From contig CAWDDG010000007.1 of the NCBI GenBank assembly GCA_963801065.1, positions 1-64,000 on the forward strand: 64,000 nt of DNA, written 5' to 3'. Within the stretch, counting starts at the first letter, position 1. Each line of letters begins with the position of its first letter. The position numbers were made by a program, and so were the translations under genes. This DNA is from CAWDDG01 sp963801065 (lineage in GTDB: Bacteria; Actinomycetota; Actinomycetes; Jiangellales; Jiangellaceae). This document shows positions 51,333-59,833 of this stretch, one piece after another. Below the pieces are notes generated by a model. That model was not told where the DNA came from, did not search any database, and saw nothing but the letters and a program-made list of their open reading frames with translations.

Positions 51333-52690
51333 GCGACTACAACGTCATCGTCGTGGGCGGCGGCTCACCGGGCGAGCATTGCGCCGGTGAGCTGGCCGAC
51401 GGCGGCCTGCGTGTCGCCCTGGTCGAGCGCGAGCTGGTCGGGGGCGAGTGCTCCTACTGGGCATGTATCCCGTCCAAGACGCTGCTGCGCCCCGGCGAGG
51501 CGGTGCATAAGGCGCGCGAGGCGGCGGCCAGCGCGCAGGTCGACGCCGGGGCGGCGCTTGCCTGGCGGGACTTCATGGTCTCGGACTACTCCGACGCCGG
51601 TCAGGAGCGCTGGCTGGCGGGCAAGGGGATCGACCTGCTGCGCGGCATCGGCAGGCTCGCCGGGGTCGGTGTGGTCGAGGTCGATGGCGTGCGCCACACC
51701 GCCGAACATGTCGTCGTGGCGACCGGCGCTGATCCGGTCGTGCCGCCCATCCCGAGCCTGTCCGAGCTGCAGGGAGTGTGGACTAACCGCGGGGTGACCG
51801 GTATGACGGCCATCCCGCGCCGCCTGCTCGTCCTCGGCGGCGGACCCGTCGGCGTCGAGATGGCGCAAGCCGTACGTCGCCTTGGCGGCGAGGTGGCACT
51901 CGCGCACAGCGCCGAGCACATCCTCTCTCGCGAGCCCGCGGCACTCGGAGAGGCGCTCGGCGAGGTCCTGCGCCGCGACGGCGTCGAGCTCGTCCTTGGC
52001 GTGCGCGCGACCGCGGCGCGGCGCGAAGGCGAGGACTATGTCCTGCAGTTCGACGATGGTCGCGAGTTGCGCGGCGATCGCCTTCTCGTGGCCACCGGTC
52101 GGCGTCCGCGCGTTGCCGGACTCGGCCTGGAAACGGTCGGCGTCGAGGCCGACGGGCACGGCATCCCGGTCGACGCGCACCTGCGCGCCGGCGAGCGCCT
52201 GTGGGCCATCGGCGACGTCACTGGCGTGCGGCTGCTGACCCACATGGGCAAATACCAGGGCGAGGTCGTCGCCGCGAACATCCTCGGCGAACCACGAGAG
52301 GCCAACTACGAGGCCGTGCCGGATGTGGTCTACACCGACCCGCAGGCGGCCTCGGTGGGCGCCGACGAGGCCCGGTTCAGCGCCACCACTCCACTGTCCG
52401 AGGTGGCCAAGACGGCCACCTACACGCGCGCCTACGCCGACTCCAACGGCTTCCTGACCCTCCTCAGCGACGGCGAGCGGCTGACCGGCGCCTACGCGCT
52501 CGGCCCGGAAGCCGGCGAATGGCTGCAACAGGCCACGCTGGCCATCCGCGCCCGCGTGCCGCTGCAGGTGCTACGAGACACCATCCAGCCCTTCCCCACC
52601 TTCTCAGAGATCTACGTCGCCGCCCTCAAAGCACTCCACGGCCAGATCACCGCCGGCCGCCAGCCGGCCGACGGGAAAACCCTGGCCTGA
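51329..52690 (+). CDS. Pyridine nucleotide-disulfide oxidoreductase (Lpd/MerA-like)
   Basis: This 453-residue flavoprotein has the FAD motif VIVVGGGSPGEHCAGELADG, the redox disulfide in GGECSYWACIPSKTLLRP (C-x5-C rather than the usual C-x4-C: G-G-E-C-S-Y-W-A-C), the NAD(P) motif LLVLGGGPVGVEMAQAVRRL, the second FAD motif RLWAIGDVTGVRLLTHMG, and the C-terminal dimer domain. The usual C-terminal HAHPT/HPH motif appears as IQPFPTFSEIY without the catalytic His, so it is not a lipoamide dehydrogenase. Relatives are annotated as mercuric-reductase-like with unknown substrates. Confidence 0.92.
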   Translation: MSDYNVIVVGGGSPGEHCAGELADGGLRVALVERELVGGECSYWACIPSKTLLRPGEAVHKAREAAASAQVDAGAALAWRDFMVSDYSDAGQERWLAGKGIDLLRGIGRLAGVGVVEVDGVRHTAEHVVVATGADPVVPPIPSLSELQGVWTNRGVTGMTAIPRRLLVLGGGPVGVEMAQAVRRLGGEVALAHSAEHILSREPAALGEALGEVLRRDGVELVLGVRATAARREGEDYVLQFDDGRELRGDRLLVATGRRPRVAGLGLETVGVEADGHGIPVDAHLRAGERLWAIGDVTGVRLLTHMGKYQGEVVAANILGEPREANYEAVPDVVYTDPQAASVGADEARFSATTPLSEVAKTATYTRAYADSNGFLTLLSDGERLTGAYALGPEAGEWLQQATLAIRARVPLQVLRDTIQPFPTFSEIYVAALKALHGQITAGRQPADGKTLA

Positions 52691-52721
52691 CGCGTCATCC
52701 GGGCGCGAACGGGGAATCCAT

Positions 52722-53107
52722 ATGAATGACCTAGACACCGACAGGTACCGCGAGTTCGCTGACGGCCCATTCTCACCGCCAAGTCGATGGCCTGGTTCTG
52801 GGACGCCTACTTGCCCGACGAAGACTGGCGCGCCGAGATCACCGTCTCGCCGCTGCGGGCCACCCTCAACGACCTGGCCGGGCTACCCGAAAAGTTCCTG
52901 ATCGTGGATGAGAACGACGTCCTCCGCGACGAAGGTGAGGCCTACGCCCGCAGGCTCACCGAGGCCGGCGTGCGCACCACCAGCGTCCGCTACAACGGTG
53001 CCATCCACGACTTCATGATGCTCAACCCCGTGCGCGAGACCGCAGCAGCGACCGGCGCTATCGAGCAGGCGATTCACATCCTCCGCAAGGCGCTGCACAC
53101 CACCTAG
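52722..53107 (+). pseudogene. Truncated, frameshifted alpha/beta hydrolase (fold-3 type)
   Basis: A short start (MNDLDTDRYREFADGPF) is joined through a one-base deletion (TTCTC for TTCCTC) to MAWFWDAYLPDEDWRAEI, LRATLNDLAGLPEKFLIVDE and GAIHDFMMLNPV, the C-terminal third of acetyl-esterase-type hydrolases with the late Asp and His. The HGGG and nucleophile regions are deleted, so the product is inactive. Confidence 0.8.
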
Positions 53108-53130
53108 CTCATCGGAAGGTGGAGAACAAC

Positions 53131-53597
53131 CATGACTCACCAGGAGACGACCCTGTACGCCGGTGCCGGGCAGCGACCCGCGACGTAGACCGTTGCCGCC
53201 GTCATGCGCCCGGCCGCGACCACTGTCGAAACTCAGGGGCACCCTGCCGCCGCCGCGTACCTGATGAACCACGCCGACCAGGGCGCCTGGTCGTTGTCGA
53301 CGACGACCACCGGCCGATCGCGTTGATCACGTAGGCCGACGTTATGCGCGCTGTCGCCCATGGGCGGACACCGGACAGGAGCACATCTCGGACTGGATGA
53401 ACCACGAACCTCCGACCGCTAGCCCCGATACGGTGGTGATGGAGGCGCTGCAGATCATCGTGGCAACGGGCAAACGGCACCTGCCAGTCGTCTCAGATGG
53501 TCGGCTGGTGGGCATCGACGGCATCAGCGACCTCATGGATGCTGTCGTGCACAACTTCCGGCTGGCCGCCGGCACCGTTCAGGCAGATGCTGCTTGA
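53131..53597 (+). pseudogene. Two-CBS-domain protein, broken
   Basis: Pieces in order are TVAAVMRPAATTVET, AYLMNHADQG, VVVDDDHRPIALIT (then an in-frame stop) and DVMRAVAHG. The last piece is SDWMNHEPPTASPDTVVMEA with RHLPVVSDGRLVGIDGISDL. Two CBS domains are clear, but two in-frame stops and a frameshift interrupt them. CBS proteins bind adenosyl ligands. Confidence 0.8.
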
Positions 53598-53644
53598 ACG
53601 GCCGGCCGTTGGCTAAGTGACTCACGGAACAGGGAGGCCAAGTC

Positions 53645-54466
53645 ATGAGCACTCCATCCGCGCCTGACACCATCGTTTTGGTCCACGGGTTCTGGGTCAC
53701 CCCCCGGAGCTGGGAAGACTGGGCGGCCCGATACGAAGCTCGCGGATTCCGCGTGCTAGCTCCGGGATACCCCGGATTTGAGGTCGAGGTGGAGGCGCTC
53801 AACGCCGACCCGACCCCAATCGTCGAGCTCACGGCACCAGCCATCATCGAGAAGCTCGAGTCGGTGGTTCGCGAGCTCGAGTCCGCGCCGATCATCATGG
53901 GCCACTCGGCTGGTGGTGCGTTCACACAGGTGCTGCTCGACCACGGCTACGGAGCAGTGGGAGTTGCCATCAACTCCGCACCTACCGAAGGCGTCAAGGT
54001 CTCGCCGCTCAGTCAGATCCGTTCCTTCTTCCCCGTGCTCAAGAACCCGGCGAATCATCACAGGGCAGTCGGGTTCAACCATGACCAGTGGCACTATGCG
54101 TTCACGAACACGTTTGGCGAAGAGGAGTCGCGACGGCTCTACGAGCGGTATGCGATTCCCGCGTCCGGTCGCATCCTGTGGAACAGCGTGCTCGCCAACT
54201 TCGAGCCGGGGCCGCAGGACATCTGGGTCGACTACGACAACGACAAGCGGGTGCCGCTGCTGTTCCTGTCGGGAGGCGCTGATCACCTGATGCCACCGAA
54301 GGTTCAGGAGTCGAACGCCAAGCACTACAAGTCGAACACCGTGACGGAGGTCAAGCTGTACGAGGGGCGGTCACACCTAATGCCCTCCGGTCCGGGGTGG
54401 GAGGAGATCGCCGACTACGCCCTCGACTGGGCACTGAGACATTCCCAGACCCAACCACAGCATTGA
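53645..54466 (+). CDS. Alpha/beta hydrolase
   Basis: This 273-residue hydrolase shows DTIVLVHGFWVTPRSWEDWA, the nucleophile elbow IIMGHSAGGAFTQ (GHSAG), the acid in FLSGGADHLMPP and the His in YEGRSHLMPSGPG. The cap segment contains NHHRAVGFNHDQWHYAFTNT. It resembles common actinobacterial hydrolases of unknown substrate. GGGAGGCCAAGTC precedes the ATG. It is intact and stands among broken neighbours. Confidence 0.92.
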   Translation: MSTPSAPDTIVLVHGFWVTPRSWEDWAARYEARGFRVLAPGYPGFEVEVEALNADPTPIVELTAPAIIEKLESVVRELESAPIIMGHSAGGAFTQVLLDHGYGAVGVAINSAPTEGVKVSPLSQIRSFFPVLKNPANHHRAVGFNHDQWHYAFTNTFGEEESRRLYERYAIPASGRILWNSVLANFEPGPQDIWVDYDNDKRVPLLFLSGGADHLMPPKVQESNAKHYKSNTVTEVKLYEGRSHLMPSGPGWEEIADYALDWALRHSQTQPQH

Positions 54467-54752
54467 GGATGCTGCCGTCAGCGTCGCTGGTGCCCCGGAA
54501 TGGTCGCTGAGCGCGACCTCAAGCTGCGGCCGTGTCAATGTCGGCGAACAGCTGGTCACGACCTGCGATGGGACATCAAGCCCGACAAGCGCATCAGGGG
54601 GACGTTCCTACGCCGGCGACGACACGCAGAACGTGTTCCTATGCCGCTGTCGGACGGAAGTCCGACTATGGCGCGGAGGGCGGAACGCCCGACATGCCGC
54701 CGAGCAGCGGGGCGGACCCGCGTGGACTGGGTGAGGTCTTCGGGGTGTCGCC

Positions 54753-55575
54753 TCAGGTGTTGCTGTCGAAGACCTCACGCAGTCGTGCGGCGAAGGCCTC
54801 TGGCTCACCCGCGTAGCCAAACTCGCCACCGAGGAAGTCCCCGTGATGGCTCGGGAACTCGGTCAGCGGCTGATTCAGCGCCTGGGCCGTCGCCGCCGCG
54901 GCGCGCCCGGTCATCGCGGTTCGTGACTCGACACCCCCCGCGATGACCACCCGCGTCGGAGCGGCCGCGAGGGCCCGGACGTCGGGACGGTAGCTGGTGA
55001 TTGCGTTGGCCGTCCCGGAGAGCAGCGGGTCGTCGCGGGCGCCGTCGTCTTCGGTGGGCAGGCCGAACTGGACTGGGTCGGGATCGGGCTGGGCGGCGTA
55101 CTCGTCGGTGAACTCGCCCTGCCACGACGTCATGGCGATGAAGCGGGCCATTCCCGGGCCGAAACCCTTGTGGTGGTACGCCGCTGGACGTCGCGTTCAG
55201 CCGCCAGGGCATGGTCAGCGTCGGGGAGGAGCGTCAGCAAGGGCGGTTCGTGGGCCACGAGAGTGCCGACGTCCTCGGGGTGCTCTGCCACGAGGGCGAG
55301 CGCGTTGACCGCGCCCCCGCTGCTGCCGAACACGTCCACGGGTCCGATGCCGAGTGCGGTGATAAGGGCGTGCAGGTCCGCGGTGTGCAGCTCCGGGGTG
55401 CGGTCGTCACGACCGTCTTTACGGATGCTGCGGCCGATGCCGCGAGGATCGTAGGTGACCACCGTACGGTCGCTGAAGTAGGAAGCAAGCGTGTCGAAGC
55501 CCCTGGCGTCCATGGGATGGCCCACCATCAACAGCGGTGGCCGAGTGCCAGGGTGTGGCCTCGGCCACTGTGAAC
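54753..55575 (-). pseudogene. Alpha/beta hydrolase, frameshifted and 5'-truncated
   Basis: The first part reads PPLLMVGHPMDARGFDTLAS, VVTYDPRGIGRSIRKDGRDD and VDVFGSSGGAVNALALVAEH (elbow G-S-S-G-G), the second, in another frame, GFGPGMARFIAMTSWQGEFT, LAAAPTRVVIAGGVES and FPSHHGDFLGGEFGYAGEPE with the catalytic His. The break lies near 55175. Upstream of PPLLMVGH the normal start is missing and the sequence meets a divergent MFS ghost. Confidence 0.8.
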
Positions 55576-55814
55576 ACCTCGCACAGGTCGGTGGTTCGAT
55601 CAGCACCGCGCTGCTGAACACCCTGGCCGTCAGCGCCGCCACCAGCTACGCGGCGCACGACCTGACCGACCCGCTAGTCACCGCCAACGCCGCGCTGCAC
55701 AGCTATGTCACCGCCTACTGGTGGTCGGCCGGCTTCTTCGCCGCCGGAGCGCTCGTCACGGTGTTTCTGTTCCGCCGCAAGCGCGCGAGCCTGGCCGCGT
55801 CAGCAGCCGCTTGA
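55575..55814 (+). pseudogene. C-terminal remnant of an MFS drug transporter
   Basis: It reads VGGSISTALLNTLAVSAATS, LVTANAALHSYVTAYWWSAG and FFAAGALVTVFLFRRKRASL with a stop, the last two helices of DHA2-type (EmrB/QacA) transporters. The other 12 helices are absent. It is fused back to back with the truncated hydrolase. Confidence 0.8.
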
Positions 55815-55873
55815 CCCTCACGGGCCCAGCGTTGACTGTCAGCTGCGTTGTCCATCGATGGCAGGCTTGCGGC

Positions 55874-56290
55874 GTGGACGAGTTCCAGATGGAGCCCGAG
55901 CTGGTGACCGAGGAGCGCTTGCTGGGCGTCTTGCACAGATTGGTGAGCCGAGAACCGCTGTTTCATCGGCGGGAGCTGGTGAACTGCCGGGAAGACTTCG
56001 AGCGAGAGACTGCCGAGGACTTCTGGGAGACAGGAGCCTCCGGCCGCCGATACAGCCGGGAGTTCGTCTGGGCCACCCTCAAGGAACGCTACGAGCGGGG
56101 CGACGGGGACGAGATTGAACAGTGGGAGACTCGGGACTTCCACCTGCGGGAGATCGCACCCAGGACCTACCTGCTGACTTACACGTTGTGGGGGCAGGGG
56201 GACCGGCTGACCCGGCGGTTGACGGTGTGGCAGGGCAGCGTCGAGGACGGCTGGAAGGCCCTGTACCACCAGGGCACCGTTGCCGAGTGA
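55874..56290 (+). CDS. DUF4440/SnoaL-like small protein
   Basis: This 138-residue NTF2-fold protein reads VTEERLLGVLHRLVSREPLF, RRYSREFVWATLKERYERGD and TYLLTYTLWGQGDRLTRRLT with WKALYHQGTVAE, typical of DUF4440 proteins of actinomycetes. Function is unknown. GTG (55874) or the ATG five codons later could start it; neither has a strong ribosome-binding site. Confidence 0.8.
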   Translation: MDEFQMEPELVTEERLLGVLHRLVSREPLFHRRELVNCREDFERETAEDFWETGASGRRYSREFVWATLKERYERGDGDEIEQWETRDFHLREIAPRTYLLTYTLWGQGDRLTRRLTVWQGSVEDGWKALYHQGTVAE

Positions 56291-56432
56291 GGATTGCGGT
56301 ACCGAGACGCGGTCCGTTGCCGCGACGGCGACCACCCGTCCGACCACCCCGCTAGTCGCGGTCAGGATGCTGCCAAAGCTTACGACTCTGCGGCTCTCCG
56401 AGCCGCAGACGTTCCCGCGGAAGCGTCCGCTA

Positions 56433-56993
56433 TGCCGCGATGACGGTCGTGCGCGGCGCCTGTTGCGGCACGATCAATGGTAGTAGCCGTCGACCGGGAT
56501 GCGTGCTTCGTCGAGCAGAAAGGGGCCGTCCTGGTGCACGGGTGGGAAGCCGCCGGATGGTTTCAGGTCGGCGAGCTGTTCGTTGGACAGCGCGAAAACG
56601 ACGCGGCCGAGGCCGGACCGGTCGATGGCGCCGGTGCACATGCTGCAGGGCTGACAGCTGGTGTACATGGTGGTGGCAGCTGCGGTGCTGGCCTCGAGTT
56701 CACGGGCGGCCCATTTGGCCAGCTTCAGTTCGGGGTGGGCAGTGATGTCGCGGTCGGAGTGCACCGTGTTGTGGTCTTCCCTGAGCACGGTGCCGTCGGG
56801 GCCGACCAGCAGTGATCCGAACGGTGCATCTCCGGCCGCTCGCCCCGTGGCGGCGAGCTCGATCGCTCTGCGGAGAAATCGTCTGTCGTCGGGTGTCACC
56901 GTTGCTCCGTTCGTGTTGCGTCGCCACGTTGAAGCCTATTCAGCGATCGCGCCGACTGGAGTGCCCCCGCGGAGCGGGTGCCGAACGCACGCA
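56433..56993. repeat. 561-bp deaminase cassette, copy 2
   Basis: Nearly identical to 14043-14603 with the same length. Outside these limits the flanks differ completely. The left boundary motif is CCGCTATGCCGCGATGACGG, the right one ATAGCCGCTGTCAGG. It lies in the reverse-complement reading direction of the gene, as in copy 1. Confidence 0.9.
56474..56899 (-). CDS. Nucleoside/guanine deaminase-family protein (copy 2)
   Basis: Same 141-residue protein as copy 1 except for Lys instead of Arg at residue 62, caused by a two-base codon change (CGA to AAA); the stop-adjacent His codon differs silently. The zinc-site residues H55, E57, C85 and C88 are intact, so both copies could be active. Its neighbours here (DUF4440 gene and helicase) differ from those of copy 1. 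Confidence 0.88.
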   Translation of the reverse strand: MTPDDRRFLRRAIELAATGRAAGDAPFGSLLVGPDGTVLREDHNTVHSDRDITAHPELKLAKWAARELEASTAAATTMYTSCQPCSMCTGAIDRSGLGRVVFALSNEQLADLKPSGGFPPVHQDGPFLLDEARIPVDGYYH

Positions 56994-57103
56994 TAGCCGC
57001 TGTCAGGGTGTTGCGGAAGCCGCGGATTGGTACGTCCTCTTCCTCTGCAAAGCGCACGCTCTCGCTCGGCCCCTCGGCCTGGGATACCGCCGTCCGCGAC
57101 GAC

Positions 57104-57242
57104 CGCGAGGTTGGGATGGCGTTCTTTGAGGCTTCCGCGATGCGGGGGCCGTAGCAGTGCCTTGTGGCGGCGCGTGGCTACAGCGACGCTGACAACGCGT
57201 CCGTCAACAGCGCGACGAGAGCCTCGAGTTGCACGTCGGCCG
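57104..57242. repeat. Helicase 3'-end repeat, parent copy
   Basis: These 139 bases, covering the last 20 codons of the helicase and about 75 bases beyond its stop, recur at 26408-26550. This copy is joined to the full gene, so it is the source or the better-preserved form. Confidence 0.85.
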
Positions 57243-59313
57243 CCGATGGCACCTCTTCGTCCGAACCGTCGAGCGCCCTGGCGGCGAGCCCGGCCTTGCT
57301 GTCGATGAGCTCCGCGATCTTCGTGTCGATGGTCTGTGCAGCGATGATGCGCCAGGCGGTGACGGGCTCAGCCTGACCGATGCGGTGGACGCGGTCGATG
57401 GCCTGCGTCTGCTCGGCGTCCGTCCAGGAGAGCTCGGCGAGTACCAGGTTGGAGGCGACCTGCAGGTTGAGGCCCACGCCGGCCGTCATCAGCGAGCAGA
57501 CCGCGATGGAGACGTCAGGATCGTTCACGAAGGCGTCGATGTTCTTCTGGCGCTTCGTTGCGGTCTGATCGCCCCGGATCGAAGAGTGGCGGATGCCACG
57601 CTTGGCGAAGGTCTCTTCGGCGAGGTCCAGCACGTCAACGTGCTTGGCGAAGAAGACGACCTTGCCGACGCTGTGTGCCAGCTGCGCGGCGTAGTCGGCG
57701 GCAAGACCGGCCTTGGCCTGACCGATGCGTCGCATCATGCTGAACACGTTCTCGCCGGTCTTCGCCGTGGCCGTATCGGCCAGCTCCCACCCGGCGACCC
57801 GGCGCACAAGGTCGCGGTCGATGCCCTCCGCGACGGCACCGGAGGTCCGCGTCTCGAGTGCGCTCTCATAGCGCGACACGAGTCGGTCCGCGAGCTCGCG
57901 CTCTGCGTCGCGGATCGAGCGGCCGACGGCGTCGTCGAGCTCGACAGGGAGGTCGGCGACGCGGCGAGCGGGGATGTCGGCGGCCACGTCGACCTTGCGG
58001 CGACGGACGATGCCCAGGTCGATCACGCAGGCGCGAGCGGCGGCGTAGAACCCGGGATCCGCCGGTGTCTGGCCGGTCTCCTCGAGGGACTCCATCAGCT
58101 CGGCGCCCGGCTTCTTCTCGTCGATCCAGCCGAGGAACTGCCAGATGGCTCTGAAGTCCTCGATGTCGTTGATCAGCGGGGTGCCAGTGAGCGCCATCAG
58201 CAGGGGATGCGCGGTGCGGGCCCGGATGCGTTCGGAGAGTTGCAGAACGTGCTGGGAGCGCTGGGACTTCTTGTTCTTGATGAAGTGCGCCTCGTCGACG
58301 ACCATGCCGCGGAAGCCGAGGTCGCCGAGCCAGCCAACGTGACGGTCGAGCACCTCGTAGTTGACCACGACGATGTCGGCGAAGCCGTCGATCGTGTCAC
58401 CGTCTCCGTGGATCACGGTGGCCGGGTGGTCGGGCGTCCACAGGCCGGCCTCGCGCGCCCAGTTGGTCTTGACGACGTTCGGTACGACAGCGAGCAGCGG
58501 GTAGGCGTTCGCGGCCTGCGCGGCGAGTAGTGCCTGAGCCGTCTTGCCCAGGCCTGGCTCATCGGCGAGCAGGAAGGTCCGGTGGCCGGACTCAGTAGCG
58601 GCGACCAGCTGCGCCTGGTGTGGCATCAGCTCCCGGCCACCCGGCGCACTCCGGGAGGACGCTTCGGGAAGGGCCATGCATGCCGAGGCTCCGTCGGCGG
58701 CGTACTCGAACGAGTTGAGCAAGGGGCCGATCAGCTCCCAGCTGGCCAGGCGGCGCGGGCGCGACTCGCGTGCGCCGACGTGCGCGAAGTCGGGAGCGAG
58801 GAAGGGATTGGCAAGTTGTCGGGAGACGACCGACCGCGGCACGACCTGACGCTTGGCCGTGGTGGTGGCGGCTACCGGATCGCTGGTGGTGACCTCGTCC
58901 GCAGTGGGCTCCATGCCGGCCGAGATCAGCATGTCACGCTTGAGCGCCCTGGCCGCGTCCGAGACGACGGCGTCCTCGGCGAGCAGAGCAAGGAGCGAGG
59001 CGTCGCGGGCGGCGGCCTTCGCCAGGATCGTGGCGATCCCGTCGAGGCGCTTGAGCTGCGCGGCGCGGTAGGTGTCACTTCTCGTCTCGTCAGCCTTGAC
59101 GCGGGCACGTTCCTCGCGCACCAGCAGAGCGACGACCTGGAACTTGGTGCGTACCGAGGGCCTCAAGGGGCCGCGCTGGACGCCTGCCTCGACCTCGCGC
59201 ACGCCGCGCGCGAGGACCGGGATGATGCCGTCGCTGTCCCGGCCGCGGACACGACGCTCGGGTCGGCGGGCCGTTCGGGTAGCGCCGGACTGGCGCTGGA
59301 CTCCTCTAGCCAA
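57178..59313 (-). CDS. SNF2-family DNA-dependent ATPase/helicase
   Basis: This 711-residue protein has a variable N-terminus (about 200 residues), a RecA-like core with Walker A DEPGLGKT (251-258), DEAH at 340-343, GTPLIN, and the second core with HVDVLDLAEETF, TAGVGLNLQVASNLVLAELS and QAIDRVHRIGQ (motif VI). This identifies a SNF2 ATPase of the SMARCAL1/HepA-like type that moves along DNA or remodels protein-DNA complexes. I chose TTG as start because AGGAGGAG lies just before it. No nuclease or methylase partner adjoins it, so defence function is not supported by context. Confidence 0.92.
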   Translation of the reverse strand: MARGVQRQSGATRTARRPERRVRGRDSDGIIPVLARGVREVEAGVQRGPLRPSVRTKFQVVALLVREERARVKADETRSDTYRAAQLKRLDGIATILAKAAARDASLLALLAEDAVVSDAARALKRDMLISAGMEPTADEVTTSDPVAATTTAKRQVVPRSVVSRQLANPFLAPDFAHVGARESRPRRLASWELIGPLLNSFEYAADGASACMALPEASSRSAPGGRELMPHQAQLVAATESGHRTFLLADEPGLGKTAQALLAAQAANAYPLLAVVPNVVKTNWAREAGLWTPDHPATVIHGDGDTIDGFADIVVVNYEVLDRHVGWLGDLGFRGMVVDEAHFIKNKKSQRSQHVLQLSERIRARTAHPLLMALTGTPLINDIEDFRAIWQFLGWIDEKKPGAELMESLEETGQTPADPGFYAAARACVIDLGIVRRRKVDVAADIPARRVADLPVELDDAVGRSIRDAERELADRLVSRYESALETRTSGAVAEGIDRDLVRRVAGWELADTATAKTGENVFSMMRRIGQAKAGLAADYAAQLAHSVGKVVFFAKHVDVLDLAEETFAKRGIRHSSIRGDQTATKRQKNIDAFVNDPDVSIAVCSLMTAGVGLNLQVASNLVLAELSWTDAEQTQAIDRVHRIGQAEPVTAWRIIAAQTIDTKIAELIDSKAGLAARALDGSDEEVPSAADVQLEALVALLTDALSASL

Positions 59314-59833
59314 TAGCTCCTCCTCTGGACTGCAGGCTCGCTGGCCGTGGCCGTACGGCAAACCGCACCCGGACTCCTGCTGGGACGCCGATAAGACGTA
59401 GAGCGGAGTGAGCCTCGGTGGTCACCCCACGAGCGACTCGGTCCAACCGATCGACGTGGGCATCGACGCAGTGAACCCCGACGCCACGCCACCCACTGTG
59501 TGGACCCTCCGACCATCAGTCGGATCCCGCGTCACCGACCGCAAGAGAAATTCTTGCTTGACGAGCGGCACTGCGGGGCGGGTGCTGCACAAATGCTAGC
59601 GCCCGCCAAGTCGTGTGGACGCTGTGCCGCTAGGAGTTCTGACTGGATCCCAACGAGCCCTCACCCCAGTCAAGGCGTATCAACCCGTGGCGTATTCCCG
59701 GAGCGGTTCCTTGCCGTGGACCGGCCTACCCGGCGTCGGGTGGTGGCTCGGGCGGACGTCCAGATCAGCGCGGCACAACAAGGCCGTGGGACGGCTTCGG
59801 GGCCCCGGGCGATCCTCGACCGCCGGCTTGAGA
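59314..59833. other. Gap without a recognised gene
   Basis: No gene is supported between the helicase start and the methyltransferase stop. The helicase promoter should lie in the left part. Confidence 0.5.

Noticed and set aside
57229..58530. A 433-codon frame antisense to the helicase
   Set aside because: It is the complement of conserved helicase codons and has no recognisable features.
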